This document shows positions 38,401 to 53,400 of a stretch of DNA of 64,000 nucleotides, piece after piece (within the stretch, counting starts at the first letter, position 1; every line of letters starts with the position of its first letter). The stretch covers positions 41,929,695 to 41,993,694 of the forward strand of contig CM049316.1 in assembly GCA_026874595.1 (NCBI GenBank), given 5' to 3'. The position numbers and the translations under genes were made by a program. The stretch comes from Sipunculus nudus (Eukaryota > Annelida > Sipuncula > Golfingiida > Sipunculidae). The notes under the pieces are model-generated. The model was not told the DNA's origin. It was given only the letters and a program-made list of their open reading frames with translations, and did not search any database.

Positions 38401-41400
38401 TAAAACTCTAATAGATAATACAACTGTTTCACAGGCTCAAACTTAGTGGTTTTGTATTAGTGGTTTTTTATTTGAAGGCATATTTTATTGGATAATGAAT
38501 TTGTGTTTATTAACATGAACTCACACCTATTGAAGAACAGACTAAAAACAGTGAACTAAAATAAAACACAGCCCACCAGCGTGACCAAATTTCTATTTCT
38601 TTAAAAAGAAACTGTATCATATTATCAGGAAAACAATTATTTAACTCTCTGCAGAAATCCTTTACTGTACTATGCTGGGAAGGAAATAAGACAGAAATAT
38701 GAAAACGTTTAAGGGAGTCTAACAGCAGCTTTCACCTCTAAACATAAACTTGTTCATAATTATTTTTGTTTACTTATTTTATAGGGTAAGTGGCATTACC
38801 AGACTGAAGAACATATTTCTTTGGCCTCAGCAGACAGAGCGTTGATGCAAGAGGATATTTTGAAAATAGCACAGAATATATGAAATTGCTAAAGAAGTTG
38901 CACATGGGAATGGGCTACATGTGTGATGTGTGAACAGCTGTGATGATACACTGTGATACAAATTGTCAGTCAGAGTCAGCAGATATCCCTGTATCAACAT
39001 GCTGATGATATCTGATCATCTGAAGAAAAATGATGTCACACATTTCATAAAAGTCTCTCATTGGCATACAACTGAAATGAGGCATGAAAGGTGATATGCC
39101 AATGGTCAGACAGGAAATTAGTGACATCTGATTGGCTAATCTCTTCACAATGAGGCCAATAGAAGATGAGGATTCAGATGAATAATAAATTATTCATCAA
39201 TCAATCTGGCATGAGGAAAAATGATTTTTCTCTGGTTTGGAAATGAAATTTGATGACTTTTGGTCATCTGAATTTAGGTTATCTGGCTATTTATCAGACT
39301 ATACATCATACTGTAGGTGAAGTATCATGATGTGTATCATACCATGAGACAATGTATCATCAAAGCCTGCTTATTACCCTACCAGAAATACACTGTCACA
39401 GTGGGCACACTGGATAAGGATTCGCTGAGTGCCAAGATCTGTGAGGGCACGTTCATTTGTGTTGATTATCCTTTTGCTGTTGTAAATAAAGTTTTAATTA
39501 ACTTGTGACAGTCTCAGCTTGAAGAACTGTTCATGTAACTACCCTTCCTTAGCTCTCTTGGTCAATGAGTGTAAATGGATACCAAACTCGCCCAATATGA
39601 GCACTGTTGGTTTACAATGAGAAGAAACATTTTATCCTCCCATTTTGAAGGAATGGTTTACTGCTTGGCCAAGGGGATCAGTCAGAAAACAGTTTCCTTT
39701 TGTGAGTGTAACAGAAATCTTAAAATTTATAAGAAAAGGACTTTTTCCTTCAAAGTCATAGGGTTAATTTTCATTAAATAATTATTTTCATGAATTACTT
39801 AAAAATCAGAAAATGTTACATGTATAAAACATTTTTCATTTGAGCAAGGTATCAAATGTCAAAACATTTCTTTTTAATAAGATTATCCTTAATGTTTTAG
39901 ATCTCACTCTGTAAACACAGTGCAAGTAGCATACCAATAAGTTGTATTGTATTAATACAAAACTGTGTGCAACGAGCATCTTGAGATGCAGTTATCTGTG
40001 TTGGGCAAGAGGACAGTGACCTTGGATTGTGTCATGACCATTAGCAGCTGAGAAAATGTAGTCATTGACTATAACAATTAAAAGATGTGATTCTGCACTG
40101 AACCAAATAATGTATACATGCACGATAAGTCACACATAGACCCCTACCAGGAATGTATCATGACAATGCGCACACTGGACTCGACTCGCTCCGGGGGGAC
40201 TTATCGATCTGTCGACTGGCTGCAGGTTGATTATTCTCTTGCTGCCACAAACATGTATAAAATGACCTTGTCATATTTTACAATTACACTGACACATGAA
40301 TGACCTTGACCTCCATGTTTTATCATTATCACCATTAACCATCAACCAAATTGCCAATACAATCATGGAGTGAAATTCAACATGAACCTTTATTATACAA
40401 TCTTCATAGAAAACATTACTGCCTGGTCTGCATTTTAATTTGTGTATGATAAAAAAATAACTGTAATTAGCAAACAATATTCTATTGAAAATAATACTCT
40501 ACACATTAAGACACACCTGATCTGATAAACTGAAATTTAACATGAGTCAAATCACATTATATCAAACACAATGCAACCATCCATGAGTGTGAAAGAAAAT
40601 ACTGACTTAATTGAAAATCTTTAACTGAAATTTTCCATGTTTAGGTATATTAGTGCAATACATCGAAATGTCCAGCTCAGAGAGATTTCAAACAAATCAG
40701 TCCTGGTAAGGCTGGTAAACTGAAGTATGAACAAATAGAACGTTATTACAGCAAGACTCAATGAGAGATGATCATTATCATTGACAGATTATTCACTTGA
40801 ATACAGCAGTAAACTTACCAATCCTTGCGGGGGCATGCGATCCTCTGAGAAGACACTTTACATATCAACAGGCAATTACAGGGACATCTTACATACTTCT
40901 TTCCTTGGGGTGCATCCTTAATTGGCTGAAAAATTAAAGTTTCCAATATAAATGTAAACATATACCACAGGGTTAATCATGCATAGAGTTGTAAACATCA
41001 TGAGCAGCATGCTTAACTGTATCCCTACCGTGGTGTCATTTAACTACTGGCTAAAAGGTGCCTGGGTAATTGGCTAACCCTTCGTCTCTTATAAGGATCA
41101 CACTTGAGTAAAGTAAACTTAAACTATGCTGAAAAATGTTAGTCAACCAAATGCAAATGACTGCCTTCCTAACACTGACCTCTTCCCAGGGGTGAAATTT
41201 GACTAGATACTCAGGGTGAATCCTTGACTAACCATGGCTTCCTTACAGGAGTCACATCTGACTACATCATGAAGGGTGCCTCCCTATCATACAGTGACAT
41301 CATAACATTAGTCTTTAGCTGACTACATGCTGGTGGGTGCCTCCCTGACTAACTATGGCTTCCTTGCACTGACCTCTCTACAGGTACACCATTTGACTAC

Positions 41401-44400
41401 ATACTCCAGGTTTAATTAACTTAATCTTTGACTAACTTAGGCTTCCTTACAAAAGTCACATATGACTACATCTTGTAGTTGGCGTCTCTCACATATAGTG
41501 ACATCTGTATATTAGTCTTTAGCTGACTACATACTGCTGGGTGCTTCCATGACTAACTAGGGTGTCCTGACAGATATCACATTTGAATGCCTCCCTGACA
41601 TACAGTGACATTATAACATTAGTCTGAGTTCACTACATGCTGGTGAGTGCCTTGCTGACTAAATGTGGCTTCCTTACAGTAGTCACATTTGACTACATAT
41701 TGCAGGGCCACTTTATAGAAGTCATATTTGACTATATGTGAGTAAATGACTTCCTAACCTATTATAATATCTTTACACTGTTACTTTTGACTACATATCA
41801 GTTGGTGCCTTACTCACTACTGTGGCCTATTCACAGTGTTACATTTGACTACATGTCAGTGGATGCCTCACTTACCGTTGCCTTTTTACAGAGATCACAT
41901 TTGAATACATGTCAGTGGGTGCCTCACTTACCGTTGCCTTTTTACAGAGATCACATTTGACTACATGTCAGTGGGTGCCTCACTTACCGTTGCCTTTTTA
42001 CAGAGATCACATTTGACTACATGTCAGTGGGTACCTCACTTAGCATGACCTATTTACAGAGACAACATTTAACTACATGTCAGTGGGTGCTTCACTTACC
42101 ATGGCCTCTTTACATCTATCACATCTGACTACGTCGTTGGTGGGGGCCTCACTTACCATGGCCTCTTTACAGGGATTACATTTAACTTCATGTCAGTGGG
42201 TGCCTAATTCACTTACTGTGGCCTCTTTACAGTGATCACATTTGACTACATGTCAGTGGCTGCTTCATTCACTTACCATGAATCTCTTCACAGCGATCAC
42301 ATTTGACTACACGTTGGTGTGTACCTCATTAAATTACTGTGGCCTCTTTACTGTAATACAGGGATCATATTTGACTACATGTTGATTTGTGCCTCACTCA
42401 CTTACCATGGCCTCTTTACAGCAATTACATTTGACATGTCAGTATGTGCCTCACTCACTGAGGCCTTTTTACATGGATCACATTTGACTACATCTCAGTG
42501 GCTGCTTCATTCACTTACCATGAATCTCTTCACAGCGATCACATTTGATTACAAATTGGTGTGTACCTCACTTAATTACTGTGGCCTCTTTACTGTAATA
42601 CAGGAATCATATTTGACTACATATTGGTTTGTGCTTCACCCACTTACCGTGGCCTCTTAACAGTGTTACATTTGACTACATGTCAGTACGTGCCTCACTC
42701 ACTTACCGTGGCCTCTTTACAGCGATCGCATTTCACTACATGTTGGTGGGTGCGGCCCTCTATGTTGATCACTTCTTGACAAATTTTGCAGTGGATGACT
42801 TGCACTGTTCCAAATCCAGGAGTGTAAGGTGGAGGCTCTTCTGGAGGTTGTACTGTAAACAAAAAGATATAATGATAAATAATTATCATGTCATTAATGA
42901 TATGTATATCAATGCAGTGTATGGTCATAGATCAGTGTAGCCCACCAGAAGGTCAATATAATCACCTGACATGAAAGAGTACTTGGTACAATTGATGAAG
43001 ATCAAACTGCTGAAGATAACCTATTAAATCAATGATTATTTATTTGATTAATTAAATGATTTATCTATTATAGTTCACTTGCAGACCCTTATCTGGCTAG
43101 ATAGTGTATTTTGCTGATACAAAGCTATGGTCAATACATGTGTATAAGTTGTTCTGGTTCTTGAGAAGAGGTGTATAACAAAAAATGTGAACCATGCCAT
43201 ATTGTTGGTACAGATCAGAATGCACTCCAAACTTTAGCCAGATCAGAACAGGCCCATGGCAGATTCATTCTAGGTGTTGGTCTAGAATAAGTCACAAATG
43301 GGATCTGGTCTTTTTACCTTTTGTAACAATAAATTTATATTTGACCAGGCCAAATTGCTCGTCTTACGCTCACATGATATTTGAGTTAGCTGTAGCCTCT
43401 GAAGATTAATTACAAAGGTTGGGTTAACAAATGAGAACATGTTAGGCATCTTACTCAGTTTAATGAGCTCATGCTGGCAGGCTGGACGAAAACAGTATGT
43501 TTAAAACACTCCCCTAGGGAACAATTGTCCAAGTGTTCCCTTTCAATACCTTAAATATATACAAAAAAAAATTAAGATGAACCTTATCACTCTAATGAAA
43601 GTTTTATATGTTTTACATATACCAAGGACAAAGATAAAGCCTTATTTATAGACCAAACACTCAAAGTTTAACAAGAAAACAGGAAGGACCAAGCCTGTGT
43701 AATGCCATAATTACTAAAGGTTATTTCCTCAAAGGTGTAAATATTTGATCTCTTAGCATGAAAAGAAATATATGTTTGATTTTTTTGCCGAAAACATCAC
43801 ACGTATATCTGAAATATTACCACAGATGGTTACAATAGACATAATTACAAGCAAACCAGTCATTAAATATGGATGCTCAATACACAGATAACATACCTGT
43901 TCATATATCAATCTATCATTTTGCTGAAGATATGAGCTTCAGACTGGAAATGTTCCTCCTTTGAATACAACTGTTTTAATATCATGATATATGATACATA
44001 TTAAAATACTTCATTAATGATACCATACATATGATACATAAAAGGAATATTCTTTATCATGAAAGATGACCACATTTCCTCTGATATGATTTATTTTCTA
44101 GCTAAAAATAATTTTCAATGTCCACCATGTCACTGCATGCCATGATGACTAAGCATGCTAAGTTGATCAATATTCAATCATAACTCTGACTGTAAAAAGG
44201 CCTGTCAATTCCAGGAAAACCATGTTAAATTTAATTTTGATCTTGACAAGTACTCAACATTGCAATAATCACAGGCCAGAATGATTAAATATTAAAAGCA
44301 AATTTATCATGTAAAAGTTGGATCAACAAATTAAAAATTTTTACTTCAAGACTTGTGTATAATACTTTGTAGTTTTGATGGTTTTAATTAGGAGTAACAG

Positions 44401-47400
44401 CCAAAGTTTTTATGAGGACTGGTCCATGGGTGGCCCTGATCACTGATAGAAGAAGGAAGTAACCCTCTGTCAAGAAAGACATGATAAGTACTATAAACCC
44501 CTATGGAATTCAGGAGCCACCAATCTTAACATTATCCACACGCAAGTCACTGTTATTAACAGACTGATGTTAAAGGTATATAAACAGTTGCAATAAAATA
44601 TGTATTATCTCTAGTAAGCAGTTCATTTTTGCTAAAATACCAATGTTTTACACTAAAGCCACCCTAGCACAAAGAATCTGTATCTCTAATTTACCTGGTT
44701 TGAATGTCACAGTTGTTGTGGTTATGTGTGTGAGTAAACACAGTACACAAGTCTTTATTTACCATAACAATCAAGTTCACATGACTGGATATCCTGTCTT
44801 GTGCTGGTATCACAACTCCCAAACAAGGAGATGAAACTTGGAGGCATTAGGTTGTGAAACAATGGATGTTAGCTTAAAAAATATTGATTTGCAAAGGTGC
44901 ACAGTATGGCTATCAGGCTGCATGCATGCTTTGTGAGGTTTTGTGTCTCTAATTGTGGCCAGTGCAAGTTTATTTCCACTTGTGTACAAGAGAAAGCAAA
45001 CATTTTCAATATAAAATATTGGCAGATACAATAATTTCAAGGAAAAACACTGTTCATGTGACATACCTTGTAAATGAATGGGTAATTTTAAAACAGCTTT
45101 TGGTTATATAGGTTTGTTAATACCTCTAATAAAACTGTATAGAATTTTTAAACAGTCCTTAATTTTGTGATTTTATAACCTATACCAGCTCATTATCATG
45201 TTAAAAACAAACCACAAATATTTGTTTACACAATTACAAAGGCACATTAACAACTCTCAAGGTGAAAAAAGCCACTTTCAGGTAAACACCATAGCCAATG
45301 GTTATTGCAGTCAAAATACTACTGACACATTTCCTTCTTTGAAAACATCCACCATTCACTATCAATTACAGTAATCTTTGCTATCACAACACTATGCCTT
45401 ATAGGATATGCACATTAATGCTCTCCCATAGAATACTGAATTCACAATATCTACTGAAGATGACCTAAACACAAGCGTGATTTCCCATTAATATCCCCAA
45501 TTCAAAACCATGTCAGTTCATATACAAATTAATAGGGCTGGCCATGATGAGTACTGCTCTAATTAATTATAATCCTGGATTCAACCATTGATAATCAATA
45601 AATTATCATTATTGATATATGATGAGACAATAGGCAGTATTTGTGACTATGTCAATATCCCATGGAGTAAAATTTGGCCCATTCTTAAACTTACGAAAAA
45701 AAATCTTGTGCTGACAAAACAAAACTCGTCATGTTAAGAGCACTGCAGTATCAATGAAATTGCCATGTGTAGTATTTTTACTAATTTACAATTTGAGCTT
45801 CACTGATTTTATCTGAAGAAGAAAGAACAGTAGTTATTCTAGAATAATCTCTTGGCAACATTTAAAGACACATTGACTTGTTGAGTAGGGTGATTTTATA
45901 TTGGCCTATTAAACCTTATAACAGCTGCTGATATACTTCATGATGCTGTTACTGTTGGTTATTATATTTGTTTTCAAACACCAAACTGATAAAAATTACT
46001 GAAGTACTAATGAGTAGATTTCAAGAACTCTATTATAATGTTCATTATTATTTCAGTAGTTTCAAAATTTCAACTAGAAACAACAGCATTCCAGTAATTT
46101 ATAAATGTAACTCAGGTGTACTCTTGCAGGGTTTCAATGTAGATAGTTACTTATTTCTGGTTGAGATCTAGTCATTTGACAAAGCTTGTTGTAATTAATT
46201 ATTTACTGCATGTTAATCATGTATAAGTGATGTAATTCAACAAAAAAAAAAACTCATGTACTATGTACTTCTACTGTGTACTTGTACTGAGAACAAATTA
46301 TCAGTACTTGTACTGAAGGACATTAGGTATGCTTGTGCTTGTACTCAGATAATTATCCAGTGCTTGTATTCATATCCCTGCACCGCCATAATATACTCAG
46401 CCCCAACCTTGTTTTACAGTCACTGATTCTCTTATGGCAAATGTTGACAAAATAACATGTTGACTTCAGAAGATGAAATAACAGAAAGGAATAATATTTA
46501 GAATTAATAATTTTGTTCAAAGAGAGAATAATAAGTTCTCAGTTTCTACATGGATACACAGTTTCAAGCTGTATTGTTTATTCATGTATACCAGATTCTC
46601 AGACCTATACATTACCAGTAGTCTTATATAGAACTGTCAATCAGCAGACTGGAGTTGGCATGCCTTTGGTTTATAATCAGTTTGTTGGACCTCCCTGGAA
46701 ATCATCATATGTATGAGAGATCAAGCATTTTGACATAAGATCAAATCCTGGCAAATGTTTGAAAAAAAAATATATATATAAATAAATAAATGTCCCTCAT
46801 ACATTCCCTGCTTTTCTCATCACATATCACGTCTGGACAAAACCAAATCAAGCCTGGATTTTGCTCCCACTTTGTTTAAAACATTGTACTCCATTCCATC
46901 ATCAACATCCACATTTTTTTTAAAGGGACCTATTCCTATACCAAGCATTTTAAATTTACTTGAAACATGGTATTATTTTTAATTAAGTGATTCAAGCCTA
47001 TATTTTGTCCTTAAAGCCTTTGCTTACTCCTATACACAAGAGGAAATAAACTTGCAACAGGCTCCATCAGTGGCACAAAACAAACATTGTACATAATCCA
47101 TCTGGTGGCTTTGCCATGTGACTTAAGAAATCAAGATTCAAACTTCCAATCATGCTTTTACTTTCATGTTTCTCGTTGTTCTGGTGTTATTGTGCATGTG
47201 ACAGATTGGACCTCTGGTCATACAGTCTTGTAATAATAAACTGACACACATGGAATGTGATTACTCACAAACAGAACCATAACAAAATATAAGACACATG
47301 AAATGAGATAGCGAATCCATGTGCCGGGATGGTATTGCTGGGAAACTTTTGTACACAGCCACAATGAACTATTAACCTGAGATATTACAAATATCTGTTC

Positions 47401-50400
47401 ATCAAATGTAACACTTGTACATGAATCTACTGAGATATTAAAATGAAAGAAAAAGAAACATAACATTTATTTAACAATCACTTAGAGTAAGTTTATACAG
47501 ATTAGTTACACCCAGAATATTTCTTCCTGGCCAGTATAAGAAACAGGAAGATATTTTGGTTTCTTCCAGGGTTTCTTTCACCTACCTCTGGACAAAACTT
47601 AAAGCAACTGAAGAAAAAAAATCAAACTTGTTTCGATGTTTATAATGACATATAAAACAAATTTTCCTGTGTCACTACAAGGTGGAAGTACACAAAAGAT
47701 TAAGCTTTTTTTATATCCACCCACTAGAATGTTTATTTATTGAAGGAAGATCATTAGATATGCATCAAGTGGCTATACCATACATGTAACTTAAGAAATC
47801 AAGATTCAAACTTCCAATCATGCTTCTACTTTCATGTTTCTCCTTGTTCTGTTGTTATTGTGCAAGTGAAAGATTGGACCTCTGGTCATACAGTTTTGTA
47901 ATAATAAACTGACACACATGAAATGTGTTTACTTACAAACAGAACCATAACAAAATATAAGACACATGAAATGAGATAGCAAATCCATGTGCCGGGATGG
48001 TATTGCTGGGAAACTTTTGTACACAGCCACAATGAACTATTAACCTGAGATATTACAAATATCTGTTCATCAAATGTAACACTTGTACATGAATCTACTG
48101 AGATATTAAAATGAAAGAAAAAGAAACATAACATTTATTTAACAATCACTTAGAGTAAGTTTATACAGATTAGTTACACCCAGAATATTTCTTCCTGGCC
48201 AGTATAAGAAACAGGAAGATATTTTGGTTTCTTCCAGGGTTTCTTTCACCTACCTCTGGACAAAACTTAAAGCAACTGAAGAAAAAAAATCAAACTTGTT
48301 TCGATGTTTATAATGACATATAAAACAAATTTTCCTGTGTCACTACAAGGTGGAAGTACACAAAAGATTAAGCTTTTTTATATCCACCCACTAGAATGTT
48401 TATTTATTGAAGGAAGGTCATTAGATACGCATCAAGTGGCTTTACCATGTAACTTAAGAAATCAAGATTCAAACTTCCAATCATGCTTCTACTTTCATGT
48501 TTCTCCTTGTTCTGTTGTTATTGTGCATGTGAAAGATTGGACCTCTGGTCATACAGTTTTGTAATAAAAAACTGACACACATGAAATGTGTTTACTTACA
48601 AACAGAACCATAACAAAATATAAGACACATGAAATGAGATAGCAAATCCATGTGCCGGGATGGTATTGCTGGGAAACTTTTGTACACAGCCACAATGAAC
48701 TATTAACCTGAAAAAAAAAAACAAATTTCTGTACACTTAAATGTTAAACTTGTACATGAATCTACTGAGACATTAAAATAAAAGAAAAAAAAAAGAAACA
48801 AAACATTTCTTAACAAACACTTTGGGTAAATTTATACAGATTAGTTACACCCAGAATATTTCTTCCTGGCCAGTATAAGAAACAGGAAGATATTTTGGTT
48901 TCTTCCAGGGTTTCTTTCACCTAACTCTGGACAAAACTTAAAGCAACTGAAGAAAAAAAATTCAAACTTGTTTCAATTTTGGTAATGACATATAAAACAA
49001 ATTTCCTGTGTCACTACAAGGTGGAAGTACACAAAAGATTAAGCTTTTTTTATATCCACCCACAAGAATGTTTATTTATTGAAGGAAGGTCATTAGATAT
49101 GCATGTGGGACCTGATATCATATAAATGCAGTTAACAAAAGCGACAAGTAAAACCATGTACCAGTAATAATAAGTACAATGGTCTATTGACCTATGTGTA
49201 TTCTACTGGCTGCAACCATTGCACTCTGAGAAAAATTAGATTATACCAGGATCCTCCTATTATAAGATGGGGGTGTGAAAACAAAGCTTTCCTCTGCTTT
49301 TGACTTGGAAGATACGTGTCTCATGGTCACAAACTTGCAGATAGATTCCAACATTGTTACTGTTCTCAGAGTACTTTTCGGTCTTTTTTATGTACTCTTA
49401 TCAAATTCTGGTCTCTTATATATTTCAAAGTCACCCACTGAGGCTGCTATCTATTGTAAAGATTAATATTCAGATGCTGGAAGTCACATGGCATACTGCT
49501 AGTATTTCATATTTGTATAACCTTTGCAGTGAGTTGGTTCATTTGCTTCTGACACATGACTGTCACACAACTAAAGACGAAAACGACCAGGTTCTTTTTA
49601 ACTGTCAAACAAAACTGGCTGAAACTCATACATACGTACACTCCAAAAAATGTAAAGACACGCATAAAAAAACCCTATCAATGTATTAAAGAAAGAACAT
49701 TTCTCTGGAGAGGCGCTCCATATAAAGAAGCATCTGATTGACTCAGAAAAATCACCAAGTCCATTAACCACACTACACAGAGTAGTCCCTTTTTTACACT
49801 TCTCCTGATCACATAACCATCAGGCACACATGACATTGGAATATTGTGCTGCTCAACTCATGGGTTGCTTGCGCTGTGTACACAGTACAATTAGTCCACT
49901 TATAGATACACAGAGCTCCAACCCCCAACAGTCCCTAGCTTGAGTACTGGTTTGCCTCTCGAGATACAGTTCAAACAGCACAACTTTACTAATTAGCACA
50001 CAGACTATACTGTCTGGACCAGATTCAATGTCTTTCACAACTGATGTCTCCTGGAATCATCCAGCTCTAGGTAACCTAATATAAATGCTTCCACACAGCC
50101 ATATCCAGCACTACGCAGTTATGTGTTTAAATAATGTCCTTGGTCTGTTCCTAGAAGAGCTCACAACAGGTAAATATTGCCAGATTAACAGTCTGTCTGC
50201 ATAAGTGTTAGTTGCTCTGAAGTCTCTTACTGAGTAATCACTGTGGCCTTCCTTTGACGCCAACTATCTACGCTTATAAACATCATCTCTCAGCTGTCTA
50301 GACTCTGATGCATGCAGACCTGCCCCTAGACTGCAGATATCGTCAGGCTATACTGAACTGGGATGCTGATTGGACAACTGCAAATTTTTTCTTTATCACG

Positions 50401-53400
50401 TCTTATATATGTTTGCTGACATCACAAGTCCTCACCATTTTCTGGCCAATCACACTTCCCTATTATGCTGACCATCAATAATAACATGAATATTCATGTG
50501 GACACACCTCCAGAGACAAAACCCTGAGAAAACTAAACTGAACAGGTACTCATCCTTTGAAGACTACAACAAACAGTCGTTTCTGTAGGAACCGCCAAAC
50601 AGAGATGGCTCACACAAAAATAAACTGTACTGAAATTAACATCAAATGAGACGTGTGCTCTCTTACCATGTTCTCACGTTAATATCTAAACATAATACTC
50701 CATATTAATGTACAATAAATTATCAAATCAATCATCTGGTTGTATACTCCCTACATGAACATGCTATACAATAACTAAGTCACAGTCAACTGGTGACAAT
50801 GATCAACCTCAAACTTGATATTAACACTGTGACTGCTTAATCATAGATGTGTATTGAAGTAAAGGTGGTTAAATACATTCCAACTCATTGGCTCGGGCTC
50901 TATGTCAGTTACAATTAAGGTTCAAAAGAGCCAATGTAACGTGTGTAGTTTTCTACAAATTATTTTATCTAGATTCAAGGTTCTCCCCAATTATTCCTGA
51001 ATTTACCCATTTTCCTCAAGTTATTCACACAAGTTTATTCTCAGTTTTTCCCCACTGTGACACTGTCTAAGAAAAATAGTGTTTTCCCAGTACAAATTAC
51101 AAGATTCCCTGAAATGTGCTGGTTCATAATCTATAAAAGGTGATTTTAAACTTGAACAGTAAAAGCACTAGCACCTTAACTGTGCATTAAAATGAACCAC
51201 TCCATGTATCAAAGGTTTTTGTGTTTATACCAGCCATACACCTGCATTATTTGTAGAATATATGAGATTTCTGGCTTACTCTGTGTATATATTAATGAAC
51301 TGTAGTTATTTCATGGGAAGAAAGGTTCTTATAATGTCCTGTGATTGAGGTGTGAGCTTGTTAATCTACAAGCTGTTAGTAAACAATATATATGTGGCCA
51401 TGTTGACAAACAGTAAAAGCATGTTACTGAAGGTGGTTAATCGCACAAATGCAGAATTTTAAAGGTGATTAGTTGTTCATGGTGTGAATATATGAAGCAA
51501 TACAATCTTTAGTCATTTACAAAACTCTGGTCATCTGATTTGCCACCAGATGCCCTTGTTTGGATCATGACTGGTGACCATTTAGTCCCCCCTAGGGTAT
51601 AACTAAAACAGACAACCTGTGCAGCCCAGGACAACCAGGACTGGTGCTTCTTGGCTTATTTTTGTAAGAGATCCAAGGGATTATCTTTATTTAATAGATG
51701 TCTGATATTTGAATAGGCCACTGCATTCTTCTGGAGAAAGGGCCAATTGTGTTAATTTGCTCTTCTAAAATTGAACAGTGCATGCCTGCCTAAGAAAGTT
51801 ATAGGTACATTAATAAACATTCCCAAAAAAACAAAATGTAACAACACTTGTTCCAGGGTATCCTCACTTAGCTGGTTGGTTCCCATTTTTCTGGAGATGA
51901 TAAATTGTCTTAAATAAAGGGACCTATTCACATACTGGGTTTATTAATAACAAAGATGTAGGGACATATGCAGGAACACTTAGGAGGTAAAAATGAGGAA
52001 TCAAGAAGTGATAGTTTATTTATATTGGCAGAACTATAAAATCTGTCCTACTGTACATGTCCAATGATGATCCAATGCACATTGAGTGATTTCTAAATTT
52101 GCTGCTCCGACATTCACAGACTAATTCTATATCAATATAGACCCATTTATATTCTATAATCTATGATTTTTCACATTTGAGCAGCTATGGTATCATATTA
52201 TCTATTTTTTATTTCCCAGCTAGATTTATTATCCTGAAAGTCATCTGAGCTATAGCGATAACTCTTTGTCCGTCTGTCTGTCTGTCCGTCCGTTAGCAGG
52301 GCACAAATCGTGACCACTTGACCTAGAATCTTCTTGAAATCCAGGGAGGTCCATGAAAAATCTCCTTGGAAACCTGAAATGAAGTCTCTGTTACCCATAC
52401 CCTCTGAGCTATGGGACTCAGAAGTACCCCCCCCCCCCAGAATAAATGAATATTTGATACAAAAGCTCAAGTAACTGAACAGCTAATGCATTGATCACCA
52501 TGAAGCTTTGCATGGATATTAAACATGGAGTGTTTCATCGGCTTCTGCAGACTGGTGGCGCCACCTGTATTTTTCAATTTTTTTTACGATTTTTTCTCTC
52601 TTATTTTGAAACCTTTAAAGATACGATCATAAGTTAACAGGGCACAAATCATAATGACTGGACCTAAAACCTTGCATCTCGACATGTAGGGAGGCCCATG
52701 AGAAGTCTCCTTGGAAACTTAAAATTAGGTCTCTGTTACCCATATTCTCCCAGCTATGCATCTTATAAGCACCCCCTAGAATAACTGAGAATTTCATACT
52801 TAAGTAGGGCACAACCAATAACCTTGGACCAAGAATCTTCTAATTTGACCTCCTGAGAGTTCCTCAAAATTTCTCCTCAGAAACCTGAAATTGGGTCTCT
52901 GTGACCTATTTTCTCAGAGTTTCAGGGTATGTTTGAGCACCCCAGAAATAATGCAAAATACACACAAATTGCTAGATTCCTCAGGAAAGGCTGGTTGGAT
53001 TGTCATCAAATTTGGTGTGCTTATGGGTCTTGATGAACTTAATATGCATGAACGATGATGCCACCTACATTATCTTAATTAGTTGCGTGTACAAGGACAT
53101 ATTGTCAACATGTCAGTCGGCTGAGCGTCACGATCCATGGGTCACTTGTCACTCACATCAGTGATATCACTCATGCCTGTTCTGGGGATTCCAAATATAT
53201 TTGGTCTATTTCAAGGGTTAGGGTTTACAAATAAACCAGGGAGTTTATCTTCACATGCAAAGTGCGAGACAGAGTATATTTTAGTGACAGGCAGCTAACA
53301 AAAGAGGATTAATTCTTAAGCTTTTGTGATGTCCGGGCACAAGGCACTCAGACATCCCACACGCTTAACAAAAATAAACTCATATTTTAACATCAATGAC

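Larger units (their letters stand above)
47104..49104. repeat. Three tandem ~665-bp copies in intron 1
   Basis: The same segment occurs three times head to tail; the marker 'ttaagaaatcaagattc' starts at 47123, 47791 and 48454 (periods 668 and 663). The copies are nearly identical and differ by scattered substitutions and small indels, so the amplification is recent. The third copy has an A-rich expansion at about 48711, which reads as a T-tract on the minus strand. Confidence 0.92.

Noticed and set aside
39317-40303. Two plus-strand open frames (39317-39508 and 40118-40303)
   Set aside because: They are shadows opposite exons 4B and 4A of PIP4P.
42319-42660. 113-codon plus-strand open frame
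   Set aside because: It is the antisense reading of the exon-2-end tandem array and shows the repeat unit, not a protein.
47269-48707. Treating the three 108-nt segments as coding exons of PIP4P
   Set aside because: In the only available phase they introduce TAA directly after exon 1, and no family member has such a domain.
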